A stretch of DNA of 64,000 nt. It comes from Morinoia aosen. Lineage: Eukaryota; Arthropoda; Malacostraca; Amphipoda; Talitridae. Position 1 is the stretch's first letter. Each line of letters starts with the position of its first letter. Under the pieces are notes generated by a model. The model saw only the letters and a list, made by a program, of their open reading frames with translations, had not been told where the DNA came from and did no database searches. This document shows positions 12,995 through 23,664 of the stretch, piece by piece. The translations under genes were made by a program, and so were the position numbers. The stretch lies in NCBI GenBank assembly GCA_030386875.1, contig CM059579.1, positions 15,596,484 to 15,660,483 of the forward strand. The letters run 5' to 3'.

Positions 12995-14400
12995 AAACTT
13001 TGTACGGTAAAAAAATTCTTGTACGTTTGTTAGAATTATTTCAAAGGCTTAACGCTCATGATGCCAATTCCTGCGAAGGCCATTAAAATTATTTAGCAAT
13101 CACTTACTGTTCACTGTTGTAGTAGGAAAATACCTGAGAAATTCTTATTGACGAGAATTCTCTTTTTTTTTGTAATCAAATGTTTCGGTGCTATTTGTAC
13201 TCGTAAGTTTTTCATTGTTTTAGTATATCCGTTAGTTCTATTCCATTGCATTCTTGTTGAAGCCTTCAATCTTTAGAAGTGTCAATTATACTTGTGTGTA
13301 AATGTTGATTGTTTTATACTCGATCTGACTTGATTAATAATGCCTATTTACCCGCTGTATTATTTTCTTTCTTACTCACGCCGCATCATGTAAGATCGCG
13401 GGATGAATATAAACGTTAATTTTTTTAAATAAACTCTCAACATGAGCGGTAGAATTTCCGTTGGAAAGGTTCCGACTTTATTCGTCAGATACCTAGGTTG
13501 GCGGTGCCTTATGAGGCTTCGAACTATAAATGCTTCGCGCTACATACACATATGCTGTGAGATCCGTTTAAGTAACGATATGAATGCGCAAAAAAGTGAG
13601 CTTGATAGCTACAAAGATCACATAGGCAGTTAGGTCTGAAAAAGGTCTGATAGGCAGCTTGTCACATTTTTTATTGAAATGGGTTATTTACTTTTATTTA
13701 AATGACTGCAGCACGGGTGCAAAATGGGTACATTTTTTAACATTGAAAAGTTAAAAAAAGGTTAAAGTGCTCAAAAAGTTCAGATTCATTATGTTCACAC
13801 ACGAGTTAGAGAGAAAATTTTCAATATATATTTTGCGCTTATGGGGTAACTATAATATAACTTTTGAGTTCACTTGGGAATAGAATAAGGAGTAAAAATT
13901 CGAAACTAGAATTTAATTCTTATATAACAAGATTTACAAGCCACATAACTCATCGCTTCACATTATTAAGTTCCTTGTGAGGGCAATTTTTCGTTTGAAA
14001 ATAGCATAGCAATAGACCCTTCAATCATTTTAATAATATTCGAGGCTATCATCCCCGAAAGAAGTAAAACTTTTGATGCGATCTCTGACGTTTGAATTAT
14101 TGCTCTCTGTCACCCAGCGTACGCTCTTGAACAGCCAGTGATGAAATCGTGCAAACGATTCAGTTTGTTAACTGAGTCTTTTTTCTTCGTCTTGTGGCAT
14201 TAAAAAACCGTTCATGTAAAGGTTTACATAATAGCTTTTAATATTTTTACCCACAAGCGTTGTAAATATAAACTATGAATCATTCATGAAAAGTTACACT
14301 TCGAAAACGTACAGTTTTTACTCAGGAGAATTATTGTGAACACGAGCAACTGTACAAATAATTTGTGAATAGTTACATATAGAGGCCGTAGAGTTTTCCA
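12995..14400. other. No gene seen
   Basis: AT-rich. A 63-codon ORF at 13442-13633 has no support. Nothing else is visible. Confidence 0.45.
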
Positions 14401-14446
14401 TCCTTGGTAGTTTGTTAACTCGACTTTTCCTGGCACGCTCAATAGC

Positions 14447-14618
14447 TTATCACTCAGAAAAATTTATCACCATGGGCAGTTTGTCACTCTGGAAAATTTA
14501 TCACTATGGGCAGTTTGTCACTATAGAAAATTTATCACTATGGGCAGTTTGTCACTCAAGAAAATTTATCACTATGAGCAGTTTGAGACTCTAGATAATT
14601 TATCACTGTGGGCAGCAA
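14447..14618. repeat. 34-bp tandem repeat, five copies
   Basis: Unit approximately TCACTATGGGCAGTTTG plus TCACTCTGGAAAATTTA. The three central copies are nearly identical. The first and last are more diverged, and a weaker copy may precede near 14405. The ORF over it (14412-14594) only translates the repeat. Confidence 0.8.
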
Positions 14619-15234
14619 GCTCTCCTGGACATTTTATCTCTAGTACAACTTTGTCCACGTGGAAAAATCACCACCATAATTGAGGACAATAGAATAAGTA
14701 GAACAGGTACACTATAGAATGCACCTTTCACAAGAGCACTGAAAAATAATCAATACTTTTGCAAAAACTTGTCTTAATTTATTTTAAGGTTTATAAAACA
14801 AATATTGGAGGAAACATTTCTGGTTTATTGACAAGAAGTATACATGGGATCAAATTTTCACAATATTTAACATGGTATACAAAATATCGAAAAGGAGTGT
14901 TACAGACTAAATGTTTATTTGTTACTTATGATTGAAAATTAGAACTAGATACAATTCATCTCATGTGTTAAGTTTGAGAATCATGATGTTCAGGTGCAAT
15001 GTCTGAAACTATTGTGCACAACCTCCATGGTTTTTGTCTTTACAAGCTCGATCTCAGAGTCCACAACACTAAATAGAAGAGCAGCATCGAACAAAGAACA
15101 CTAGTCAAATGATTGTTATCATCTCTCATTTTCTCTGTCCGGTTACGAGCGCAGTTAATGCCATGCTTTTTGAGAAACCGGCTGTGCTGGCTACTAATTT
15201 CTGATTTCTTACACAAACAATTGAACCATGAGAG

Positions 15235-15905
15235 AAAACTAACACATGCTTTAACAAAAGTATGTAAATATCATCCTTAACAATACATTTTGCCTATCTG
15301 TCTTGCACATCGTGTGCGTCATCCCAGAAAAACCGTTCCTTTTTTGAGGCTATTCAGTCAGCAAATCATTCTTCAATATCTTCGCAATTGTTCGAGTGCT
15401 TGCTGGATAAGTGCGTGGGATACTGATGAAGCCAGTTAGTAGCCTGAGGGGGCCAAATCAAGCGAGAACGGTAGATGAGGCAAGAGTTTCCAGTCGAGGG
15501 CAAAAATGGCGTCTCCCATGTCGTTCGCTGAGTGTGATGAGGCATTGTTTTCCTGCAGGTTTGCTGGGGCTTTGTTTTGTAGCTCAATCTGAACGTTTTT
15601 CGATCAAAACATCGTCCCAATCGATCAGTTGTTGAGTGTAGAGAACATTATTCATTTTTTCGCCTGGTCCCACAAGCTCTTAGTACTCCACAGGCTTCTG
15701 ATTATCCCAAACTCACACCATTGATTTTGCGTCGAAGCGATCAGTTAGCATTGGCTGTTTTGGGTCAACAAATAACTTTTCACTGTTTGGAATCTCGAAG
15801 AATATCATTTCCTTGCCTTCAATCTTTATTACATTTCAAGGAAGGCTATCTTTCACATCGAGTGTATGACATGAAACCGACTTCACACCAACTTGAACTC
15901 AAATG
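15235..15905 (-). mobile_element. Dead mariner transposase, 5'-truncated
   Basis: Reading the minus strand from 15905 down gives a run of mariner signatures in one main frame: IFFEIPNSEKLFVDPKQP (15805-15755), then VWDNQKPVEY with a stop before the tyrosine-kinked segment, NNVLYTQQLIDWDDVLIEK (about 15655-15600), NNASSHSAND, LLPHLPFSLDLAPSGY (about 15490-15437) and IASKKERFFWDD close to the C-terminus. The helix-turn-helix N-terminus is missing. All three catalytic aspartates of the DD34D triad are replaced (GDEKW gives EGKEM, QDNA gives ENNA, APSDYH gives APSGY), and there are several stops and at least one frameshift. It is a non-functional relic. Terminal repeats were not found. Confidence 0.85.
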
Positions 15906-15909
15906 TCAT

Positions 15910-16350
15910 CTACAGCAGTGACAGGTAACGTCCAATCAACAAATTAACGTAACAGTCGAAAATTTTAACCAAACCATGCTTCCAGCGGTATCCAGGTAGA
16001 ATTGAACATACTATGAAACAAAAGCAGGTAAAGAATTTTGAAACGTAAAGTTACCCCTGAGTCGCTGGTTGAAAAAGATGATTTAAGCAATTTTAAGCAA
16101 ACAATAATAATTATTTAACTTAATTAGAAGTAGGAAAATAAGCTCCACGTACTCGCACCCACGGTTGGAGTCATGGATAAAATCAGAAGGAAACTCAAAT
16201 AACTCTGTTTGATATGCTGTCTCGTTTACCCTTCCTTGTGAAATCCGTACTAGTTACCTCACTCTTCAGTTGGAAACATTGATTTTGTGGCCATGATCTA
16301 ACAGTAACTTGTTGAAAAATAAGCGAATAGTTTCATAATTGATAGTAATT
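15910..16350. other. Spacer between mariner relic and secreted-protein gene
   Basis: AT-rich with no frame of note. It would contain the 3' UTR of the minus-strand gene at 16354. No AATAAA on the minus strand was found within about 250 bp of the stop codon. Confidence 0.4.
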
Positions 16351-16353
16351 CCA

Positions 16354-17316
16354 TTATTCGTATTTCTTCTCCTTGATGTAATAGTATTTGTACACCTGTG
16401 AGTAGTCGTAGTTAGGGGGGAAAGGATCCCCGTACGTTTCGTCAAACTCAGCGTTGTACTCAGTAAGGGAGAAGAACTCGTACACATTATTGTACTTATC
16501 CCAAAATGGAACTCCGAGTTGAACAATTTCTTCGAAGGGTAGCCGTAAATGGAGACGAGGGTTGTCGTTGTTAACAACAGGCACTCGGACCAACTTGCGC
16601 TCACGCTGGCAAGGGTTGCAAATTTTTTCATAGAACTTGTCGTTTTTGCACTCCCCGTAAGACAATTCCCTCAGAGGATAATTGTCACCCGGGTATTTGA
16701 TAGTCAAGTCACAGCTCACATACCTTCCATCGAAGTCGCTGTAACTCCAGTAAGACCTGTTGAAGTGACTGTTGCATGGGCTGCAAACTTGTATATCATA
16801 ATCCTTGTAATCTGGGGAGTCCATTGAAACGCTGTCAGCTACGTAAATAACGTCATGAAATTTTTTGTTGAAGTCGTGCGCATTCAGGAGATACGTAGCA
16901 AAAGATTGCGGCCGCTTAACGAGAAATGTCTTCTGCAGGACAGGTGGAATGGGCGATCTTGGCGCTAACCGGAAATATTTCGGAGTCGTTTTTCTGTATT
17001 TTGTTTCATGTAGTTTACGTCCATTTGCGTACGGAACAAGTCCTTGGGAGGCTTGAAAAGCTTCATGCGCATGCTGATATTTAATTTGCTCCTCCAAGTG
17101 TTTTTCGTGTTCGTAGGTCGAGTTATTATGGTAGAAATAATCATTGGGTTTGCACGGATCATCAGAGCCGCTTTCCGACTTCATGGAGTACGTAAGAGAT
17201 ATGGCTTTAGCGTAGTCGTACACCGTAGATGCCAGGATATCGTCATGGACGTAACTCAAGCCTGCGTTCTGCAGTAGGACCAAGAGGACCAAACGTAGAA
17301 TCTGAGCTGATGACAT
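16354..17316 (-). CDS. Secreted Tyr-rich protein with paired CxxC motifs, 320 aa
   Basis: The longest complete non-transposon frame in the window. Residues 1-21 form a typical signal peptide (MSSAQILRLVLLVLLQNAG then small residues), so the product is probably secreted. The mature chain is rich in Tyr, Asp, Asn and Lys. It has one N-terminal cysteine (C55) and a C-terminal module with six more: C178-S-P-C181, C202, C223 and C233-N-P-C236. Their symmetry suggests a disulfide- or metal-stabilised fold. Sequons lie at N64, N65 and N186. The tail (295-320) is dominated by Tyr. The start is the first ATG and is followed directly by the signal peptide. Thirty bases upstream is a splice-acceptor-like sequence (17348-17355, TTTCCAG on the minus strand), so a non-coding 5' exon is possible. 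I do not recognise the family. Cuticle, silk or matrix components are guesses only. Confidence 0.7.
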   Translation of the reverse strand: MSSAQILRLVLLVLLQNAGLSYVHDDILASTVYDYAKAISLTYSMKSESGSDDPCKPNDYFYHNNSTYEHEKHLEEQIKYQHAHEAFQASQGLVPYANGRKLHETKYRKTTPKYFRLAPRSPIPPVLQKTFLVKRPQSFATYLLNAHDFNKKFHDVIYVADSVSMDSPDYKDYDIQVCSPCNSHFNRSYWSYSDFDGRYVSCDLTIKYPGDNYPLRELSYGECKNDKFYEKICNPCQRERKLVRVPVVNNDNPRLHLRLPFEEIVQLGVPFWDKYNNVYEFFSLTEYNAEFDETYGDPFPPNYDYSQVYKYYYIKEKKYE

Positions 17317-17359
17317 GATGGCGCTGCAGTGTCTCCACCAGGTGAATCTGGAAATTCAG

Positions 17360-18535
17360 GTTTTATTACTTTACATTTGAACACAGAAATATATGTAGAG
17401 CTGAAATTGGTCGAGATTCTTCATCAGCACATGGGCCTGAGAGGAAATACCGGTGAGGAATTCGGTATTTCCTGAATCGGCACTTGAGTACGCAAAAAAT
17501 GCGCTCAAAAACTTCAAGAAAGTTTGGGATGTTAAATAACTATTGTGTGTTGGAGGAAATACGGCTAAAAAACTGATGAAATGGGATCAACGAACTTACT
17601 CACTGCGAGTTACCATATGTAATAGGTTACCCAAAAAGTTCTAAGTGTTTTTATTAAAATTTGATAAGACTTTTAACATGTCTCGACAAGATTTCATCAA
17701 TTCGATAATTTCTGTTGTTATCAAAAACAATCAACCGTCCGTCAAGTAAGAATATTTTCATATGTTGTGATTCAGGGGTGTCATCAAAATCAAACATAAG
17801 TTGGACCCAAACTTTCGGCATGAATCGCTCCAGGCGTCACTAGGGAGTAATACAAACGTTATTCGGACGCATGCATTTCCTAACGGTAGTGCACATCAGC
17901 ATGTATGGATTGGTTCCACTGAAAAATTTCCCAATGAATATACAATCAAAATTCACAAACCCCAAATCAAGGCTATCTTAACGTAAATATTTTTAGGCCT
18001 CTGTCGCAAATGTTCGTAGTACGTAAGCTGCAAGTTGCTTATCGTTCGACGTTTTCAAAAAATTCCTTTTCATAAAGATAAGCATTATCACTTTTATTGA
18101 AGAATAATAGCTATTCGAACATGGAATTCCTCACTTCCATTCTAATTGTGAGTGAAAATAACATGGAGAGCCTCCTAAACAATACAACATGCAATGCCAA
18201 AGCCAACACAACTCACATCGTTGAAAACGAGCCTTCTAAATAAACACCAGTATAAGCAGTGAATAGTAGCATGGAACACTAAGTCATGCAAGAGTAAAGC
18301 AAATATGGTTTTTCTCTTATTCCTATGAGAAATTCTATTCTGCTGTCGTATAAATCTAATTTGTGGAATTTCTTTCCCCACATAATTTATTCTAATAATA
18401 GCATGGGAGATCAATTTAAATTTATATCTTAGCATGGCGAAAGCAACAAATTTGCATTTGCATATTATTAATTTTGAGACGCGTTCTGGCGTGTACGCTT
18501 CTGAGCTTGAACGACGCGCTAATTTTGTATTTGCT
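17360..18535. other. No gene seen
   Basis: Upstream flank of the minus-strand secreted-protein gene. Its promoter should lie here, but no convincing TATA or initiator could be chosen. Short ORFs at 17801-17986 and 18175-18435 have no support. Confidence 0.4.
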
Positions 18536-18544
18536 CACTGTGAA

Positions 18545-18742
18545 CTCTCGTGCTCTGTGTGCTCTATCCATTATAAGTACTTTGTGTTTTCTGAGTACTC
18601 TGTGATTCTGCGCACTCTGGGTATTCTAAGAACTCTCTGTATTCTGCGAACTCTGTGTACTTATAACTCTGAGTACTATTTTAGTTCTGCGCACTTCGTG
18701 TACTCTGCGTACCATGCGTACTCTGTGTACTCTCGTACAGCT
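18545..18742. repeat. Decayed 9-bp repeat (ACTCTGNGT)
   Basis: About twenty loosely conserved copies of TACTCTGYG, with slips of one base between some units. Because the unit is nine bases the frame 18434-18847 (137 codons) stays open across it, but that frame simply reads the repeat and has no domain. Confidence 0.65.
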
Positions 18743-18849
18743 GTTACGGCTGTTTTCACCAGTCTTATAACACGCCACCAGAAAAATAACGTACGGGAGT
18801 TAGCTTCAGAAGCTTTGAATTTACTTAAATCTGACAATACACGTTAAGT

Positions 18850-20035
18850 TAAAACAGTGAAATGATTCCCTTACCTTTCTGGTACACTCTCTGACAGCAG
18901 ACTGAGTAAAGACGCATGGACGTCGCCGATTTATATGCTCCCGTAACAGCCAAAATGATATCTTCTCGAAGAGACATCAATCGCATGGTAAATGTATAAC
19001 CATAGAACGTTTAGTTTAAACTAGCAAATTTCTAAACAAGATCTATATCAGATGTACAAAAAACGTCGGACTCTTGAGATCTGGAAACAACTTTTTAGGG
19101 TAGGTTTTAGAGGCAGTCTTCTACATTGTTTAGTTTAAAGTAACTCATTTTTTAATTTAGTTTAAAGTAACTCATTTTGAAGTAACCTGCAAAGAGTAGC
19201 TGATTTTTTTAGCTCCTCGTTATCTTCAGGTGTACCTACCGCTGAGTTTTTTAGTTCAGTGCCGGGATATTTTTCTTACAGGTACGTTATTCAGATTGCA
19301 TTTTTCACCATTATTTCTTGTAAATGAGCTGTTTTTTTGATAGAATGAAGTTATTATGCACTATTGCAACTGTGCATTTATTCAAAATTCATTCCATAGC
19401 CTAGCTAGCAAAAATTAACCTATCTTTTTCGCTTAATTTTGTATTTTTTAGCGTATCCATAAACCCACCCTTCTTCGAACAAATAATTGCATGTAAACTA
19501 CAACTGTTATAAGGGTTACTACGTTTTAAATTTTCAACTGAAAATGCTATACCTGAAGAATCTCCGTAAATTAAAGGAATGGCTGAATTATTTCTATCAA
19601 ATTTCATCAATTATTTTCCGATTTAAATGCATGACTTGAGCTAAAGGATAATTCCTGGTTCCTTCATGGAAATCGTTTGAGGCTCCCGACTTTAGCATCA
19701 CAATATCCACTTCAAATCACAATCTCATCCGGTTATCATGACCTAGATTTTCTCATTGAAATCTTCAATATAACTAAAATAGCTTCGTTTCAGGAAGATA
19801 ATACCTGACTTTTTTCATCAAGATCTTTTAATTAAAATTTTTTTACTAGTGCCAAGATCTCAATACTAAGATTTTCTGACAGCAATCTTCAAGTTGAAGG
19901 ACATTAGCATCATTTCATGATTTAAATGCCATTTAAGTTTCCCAAAATTAGGATTATAACGGTGTGTGAATACCTGGATGTTCGCTTCAGGATAATCAGA
20001 ATAACACATCAACCTGAGAATTTCCATAACACAAC
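18850..20035. other. No gene seen
   Basis: AT-rich. Near 19105-19180 the phrase TAGTTTAAAGTAACTCATTTT is duplicated in tandem. From 19650 to 19920 there are repeated AAGATNTTCTNA-like words that may be a very old repeat. No gene is supported. Confidence 0.4.
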
Positions 20036-20037
20036 AA

Positions 20038-20092
20038 CAAAAGGAGGTGATTTTCCCCATAGAAATGGCTCCACCTTGTTTCCTCTACCGTG
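20038..20092 (+). mobile_element. Terminal fragment of the MITE family seen at 53396-53667
   Basis: About 55 bp match the right end of the element at 53396-53667, including the terminal repeat ACCTTGTTTCCTCTACCGTG. The left part is absent, so this is a truncated copy. It shows that the element is dispersed rather than a local oddity. Confidence 0.7.
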
Positions 20093-20189
20093 GCTACCGT
20101 CTTATATATTTGCGCCCAAAACGTGTTTACTTCTTCCTACAAGAAAGGGTGTGAAACAATGTGCAAGTGTCTACAAGATGAGTCTCAAA

Positions 20190-20480
20190 ATTACTGAAAC
20201 TTGTCTGGTCGGTACAGCATTGATAGGCAAAAGCCGGTATTCAAACTAGTCTTTAGAGATCGCAGACTCTGGTCTGTACAGCAATGAAATGAAGAGAATC
20301 TCTGCAAACCTTGTTTAGTGAAATGAGATTAGAAAGATGGTAAATTCTGGTTTGAATAGAATATGCAGCAAAAGGATCACAAACACTTGTCTGTAAAGTG
20401 ATATGAACAAATTGCAAACTCTGGTCTGAACATCAATGGTAGCAAGAACATTACAAACACCGGATAATTGAATGATTGTA
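20190..20480. repeat. Decayed ~38-bp tandem repeat
   Basis: About seven or eight copies of a unit near GCAAACTCTGGTCTGAACA plus an AT-rich half, 37-39 bp apart, heavily diverged. The region 20521-20566 next to it has three short copies of GAAGCATCACTTTGAT-like words. No frame spans it. Confidence 0.6.
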
Positions 20481-20901
20481 ACAATATTTCTCATCCGTAA
20501 CTGTAAAATGATGGTAATGTTTGATGAAGCATCACTTGAAGCATCACTTTGATGAAGCATCACTCAGGCTGCCCATAATTTATCGTCCTATCCAGTTTCA
20601 ATTGAAAATATTGTTTTATTTGCAGAAAGCTTATAAACAAGGATCATTTATTTAATGTGTTCTCCCTAATACAGTATGAAAAACACGTTCGAAAAATCGA
20701 AAAGTTAAAGAGAAGTTATCAGTTTTCCTAAGATTCTCACGTTTACTTTTGATATTCAGCAAAAGGGAGAGTAGAAATAGTATAACTGCACAGTGATTTT
20801 TTCAGAAAACACAGATCGTTTCGGCTTAATATTCCACGGTGCTCAGTATCAAGCATACCGCATATTTTTCCTAGATTTTCCTCGACCTCTTATTTTTGCA
20901 G

Positions 20902-21103
20902 CCGATTGTCTCTGACTGAAGGGTATACTCAGCAGAACGACGCTCGAGACGCTGGAGGGGCAGCAGAGTGGCGAGACGAGTGCTTTCAAGACTTCGATGT
21001 GATAAAAGTCGAGAGGAGTTGCAGCAAGCGCTGTCGCACCTACAATTATTGCGACCTGCAAAACCTGCACTTCAGAGTCTCTTGCGTTAAGCCATCAGAA
21101 TAA
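20902..21103 (+). CDS. Possible last exon of a Cys-rich protein
   Basis: A strong acceptor (CCTCTTATTTTTGCAG, ending at 20901) is followed by 66 open codons to a TAA at 21101-21103. The frame has evenly used codons and a clear cysteine pattern: ECFQDF, then SCSKRCRTYNYC, then VSC close to the C-terminus. The last ten residues after the final Cys are short, as in small secreted disulfide-rich proteins. The exon would enter with one base completing a codon. No upstream exon could be identified, and the antisense strand also has a 73-codon frame with a hydrophobic start. I therefore keep this as a candidate. Function unknown. Confidence 0.35.
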
Positions 21104-21510
21104 GAAACATGTTTGTAAATCGAGAGTCTGAAATAATTGCAAAACTGAGCTCACTTGTTGACGACATTAGCAAATGAGAGCTGCGTACATGTACAAGAAA
21201 AATTCATGATGGACTTATTCCCATCACTGTTGTCCCCAGTGTCTGATAGGGCACTTGCGTCAGTAAGTATCGAACTGGTAATTTAACAAAAATTTAATTT
21301 CAGTGATTTCAAAGTCATAAAATGTTTTCCAAATCAGTAAGCCTTTAGCTGTCCCGGAGGATTTTAATACCCAGTTCTATAAGCTGTGTTTAAATATCTC
21401 ATTAACAAACGATGTTAATCCAAACGTGTTTTTGGAAATAATTTCACTGCCGTATGGCGGTTTTTCCTTGCTTCTGATGTCAGTGACAACCTGATGTCAT
21501 CTCTGGCCAA

Positions 21511-21624
21511 CCCAGTCAAACTTTTTCGTCGGAGCATGCATGTTGTTCGCCGCCTAAGCGATTTAATTACTTGGGCATGCAGGCGGCGAAACATGCATGC
21601 AGGCGGCGAAAAAGTTAGACTGGG
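21511..21624. repeat. GC-rich foldback, arms ~49 bp, loop ~15 bp
   Basis: The outer ends CCCAGTCAAACTTTTTCG (21511-21528) and its near-perfect complement (21607-21624) pair. Inner parts containing GCATGCATG and TTCGCCGCCT pair as well. The right arm carries a 20-bp direct duplication (GCATGCAGGCGGCGAAA at 21575 and 21595). The loop is AT-rich. There is no obvious target duplication. Confidence 0.8.
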
Positions 21625-21629
21625 AAGAA

Positions 21630-23650
21630 GCAGTGATTGTAATAAAGGAACGGTGAAAAGAAGTTCAGTGAAAAATTAGAATACTCGAGTCACCCCACTC
21701 AGAGAACCAGATACATGAATGGCAGGCAACGAATGTGTGGGATCAGATCTAAATAAATTACCTTAGAATCAAGCAGAGAAGTCTGAGAAATCTTACCAGG
21801 AGAAAAATATGCATTGAAATAGTGACGGATGTATCCCAACAAGCTTACGAGTGCCTTATTTCATCGCAGGGAGACCGTCTCCGAACCGTAAGAATACTTC
21901 ACAAATAAATTTACACTTAAAAATATTTGATTGAATACTTTTGCTATTCACCATATATGTTTTCATTGTACATGAATCTGCATACTTGGAAGCCCTTATA
22001 TTTTCCTTCGCCGTTAGTTTAACCATTAATAACTATGATCTGCCAGTTTTGTGTATATTGGCCGAGTACTAGTCGATTAACATAAAATCTCATGATAGGC
22101 AAAAACTTTTGTCCTTATGTTGTTTATTCGATACATTATTCGTTACAAAACGAATAGTCCGCATATAAAAGGAAAAATAGTAGTATATCAGTACCTAACA
22201 GTATATACTACTTAAATCAGTAGGTGAAAATTGCCAATTAAGCTGAATGTTAGGCAAAAAAGTATTTGAATAAAGAGTTCTAAGCTGCATGCAGATAGGA
22301 ACTGAGACCTGTGTGTGTCAAATCGCATTAAGTAAATACAAATAAAAACTGTGTTATAGGTAAATACAGTTCATCTATAAGCAAATTAAAACTGTCCAAG
22401 TAAAATTTTGACTGAGAACGTAAAATGAACAGTCATAATGTTCATTTGTTTTTCAACTTTTACTCACCAAGTAAATGTTGGCGAGTAAAGGCTGGAAATT
22501 GTAAATTCTGGATATGTTATATCGGAGAGGGGTGAAGTGTGGGGTAATGGTGAATTGGGGGTTCTGTTTTTCATGACCCCCATCTCTCATCTCTCATGAC
22601 CCCATCAATAATAACGCACAAGATTGCTCGTTATTTTACAAGTAAAAAAGCTCGAAAAAAGTCGCGACAGTCAGAGATGAGGGAGATAATATTTTGTGGT
22701 AGTGCGCTGTACCTAATTTTCTAATTCAATTATCTCTTTGAAAACGATGTTTCATTATGAGCAATACAAGGCCGTCTCCTTGAGATTTTTTCAATGAGTA
22801 CAAATTACATAGATTTTAATTTTAAAAAAAACATTTTTGCACAGCAAACTCTAAACTGTTATAAAAGAGTAGCCAAATATCAAAAAAATATATAGTTTAC
22901 AGAAAGGTTTTATCGGTTAATAGACAGGCCGTGAATAAACCGAACAAACATTAGTGAGGGGCACTAGCCGCGTGACAAAATACTCGAAACACTCGTGACT
23001 GCGGCAAATGCTTATCGCTGTTCAATGAAAACTGTCATGCCTGCGGCAAAAATTGATCTTTGTCCGATAAAAACTATCTTAGATGACATTTAATAACGTT
23101 TAGTTTTTTTGTACTTCCATTAAGCTAGTGTGCTAAGTTGTACCTTGAGCCGTAATTAGAGAAATATGACAAATAAATTATTTTTTTAAGTTTTTTGTTC
23201 TTTGTTTTCGTTTCTGGAATATTGATTATATCTGCGTTACTGTGGAAGTCATGTATCGGTGAGAGTTGAGGTTACGTTTCTCACCGAGTTACCATCATCT
23301 CCGTTTTAGTTTTTCTATCGTTTGAGAGGATGGCATTTTTTAAAGCAAACTCCAAACGAGAGTGCATTTTTTGTTTAGCCTGTAAGGAAAAAAAACTTTG
23401 CACGTCATTCATTTGTTTCGACTACTGACAGATAATATGATTTTGAGCAAGTCAACCAACAATATGTATGTAAGGATCTACCTATGAAGACAAATTATAA
23501 AAAATCAATGTCGTGACTAACGTCTCATGCATCAATTTACTAAGGAATTTAATTTTCCCATTTCCCCCCCTATACTGATTTTATTAACACGTGAGCTTAT
23601 AACCGTGTGTGAAATGCACATCTAGTCTCTTTTTTACATTAAAAATGCTG
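21630..23650. other. No gene seen
   Basis: AT-rich with no supported ORF. A short GC-skewed patch at 22525-22610 contains GGGGTGAAGTGTGGGG and, downstream, CATGACCCCCATCTCTC words that are partly complementary. Nothing more is supported. Confidence 0.4.
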
Positions 23651-23664
23651 CTGTGCTAGGTATG

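Noticed and set aside
15411-15921. Plus-strand ORFs of 74 and 66 codons
   Set aside because: They are antisense to the mariner transposase relic, whose conserved blocks are on the minus strand.
18434-18847. 137-codon ORF
   Set aside because: Open because of a decayed 9-bp repeat; no domain and Tyr/Ser/Leu low complexity.
20849-21070. Minus-strand ORF beginning with a signal-peptide-like stretch
   Set aside because: The opposite frame has an acceptor, better codon use and a cysteine pattern; kept only as an alternative.
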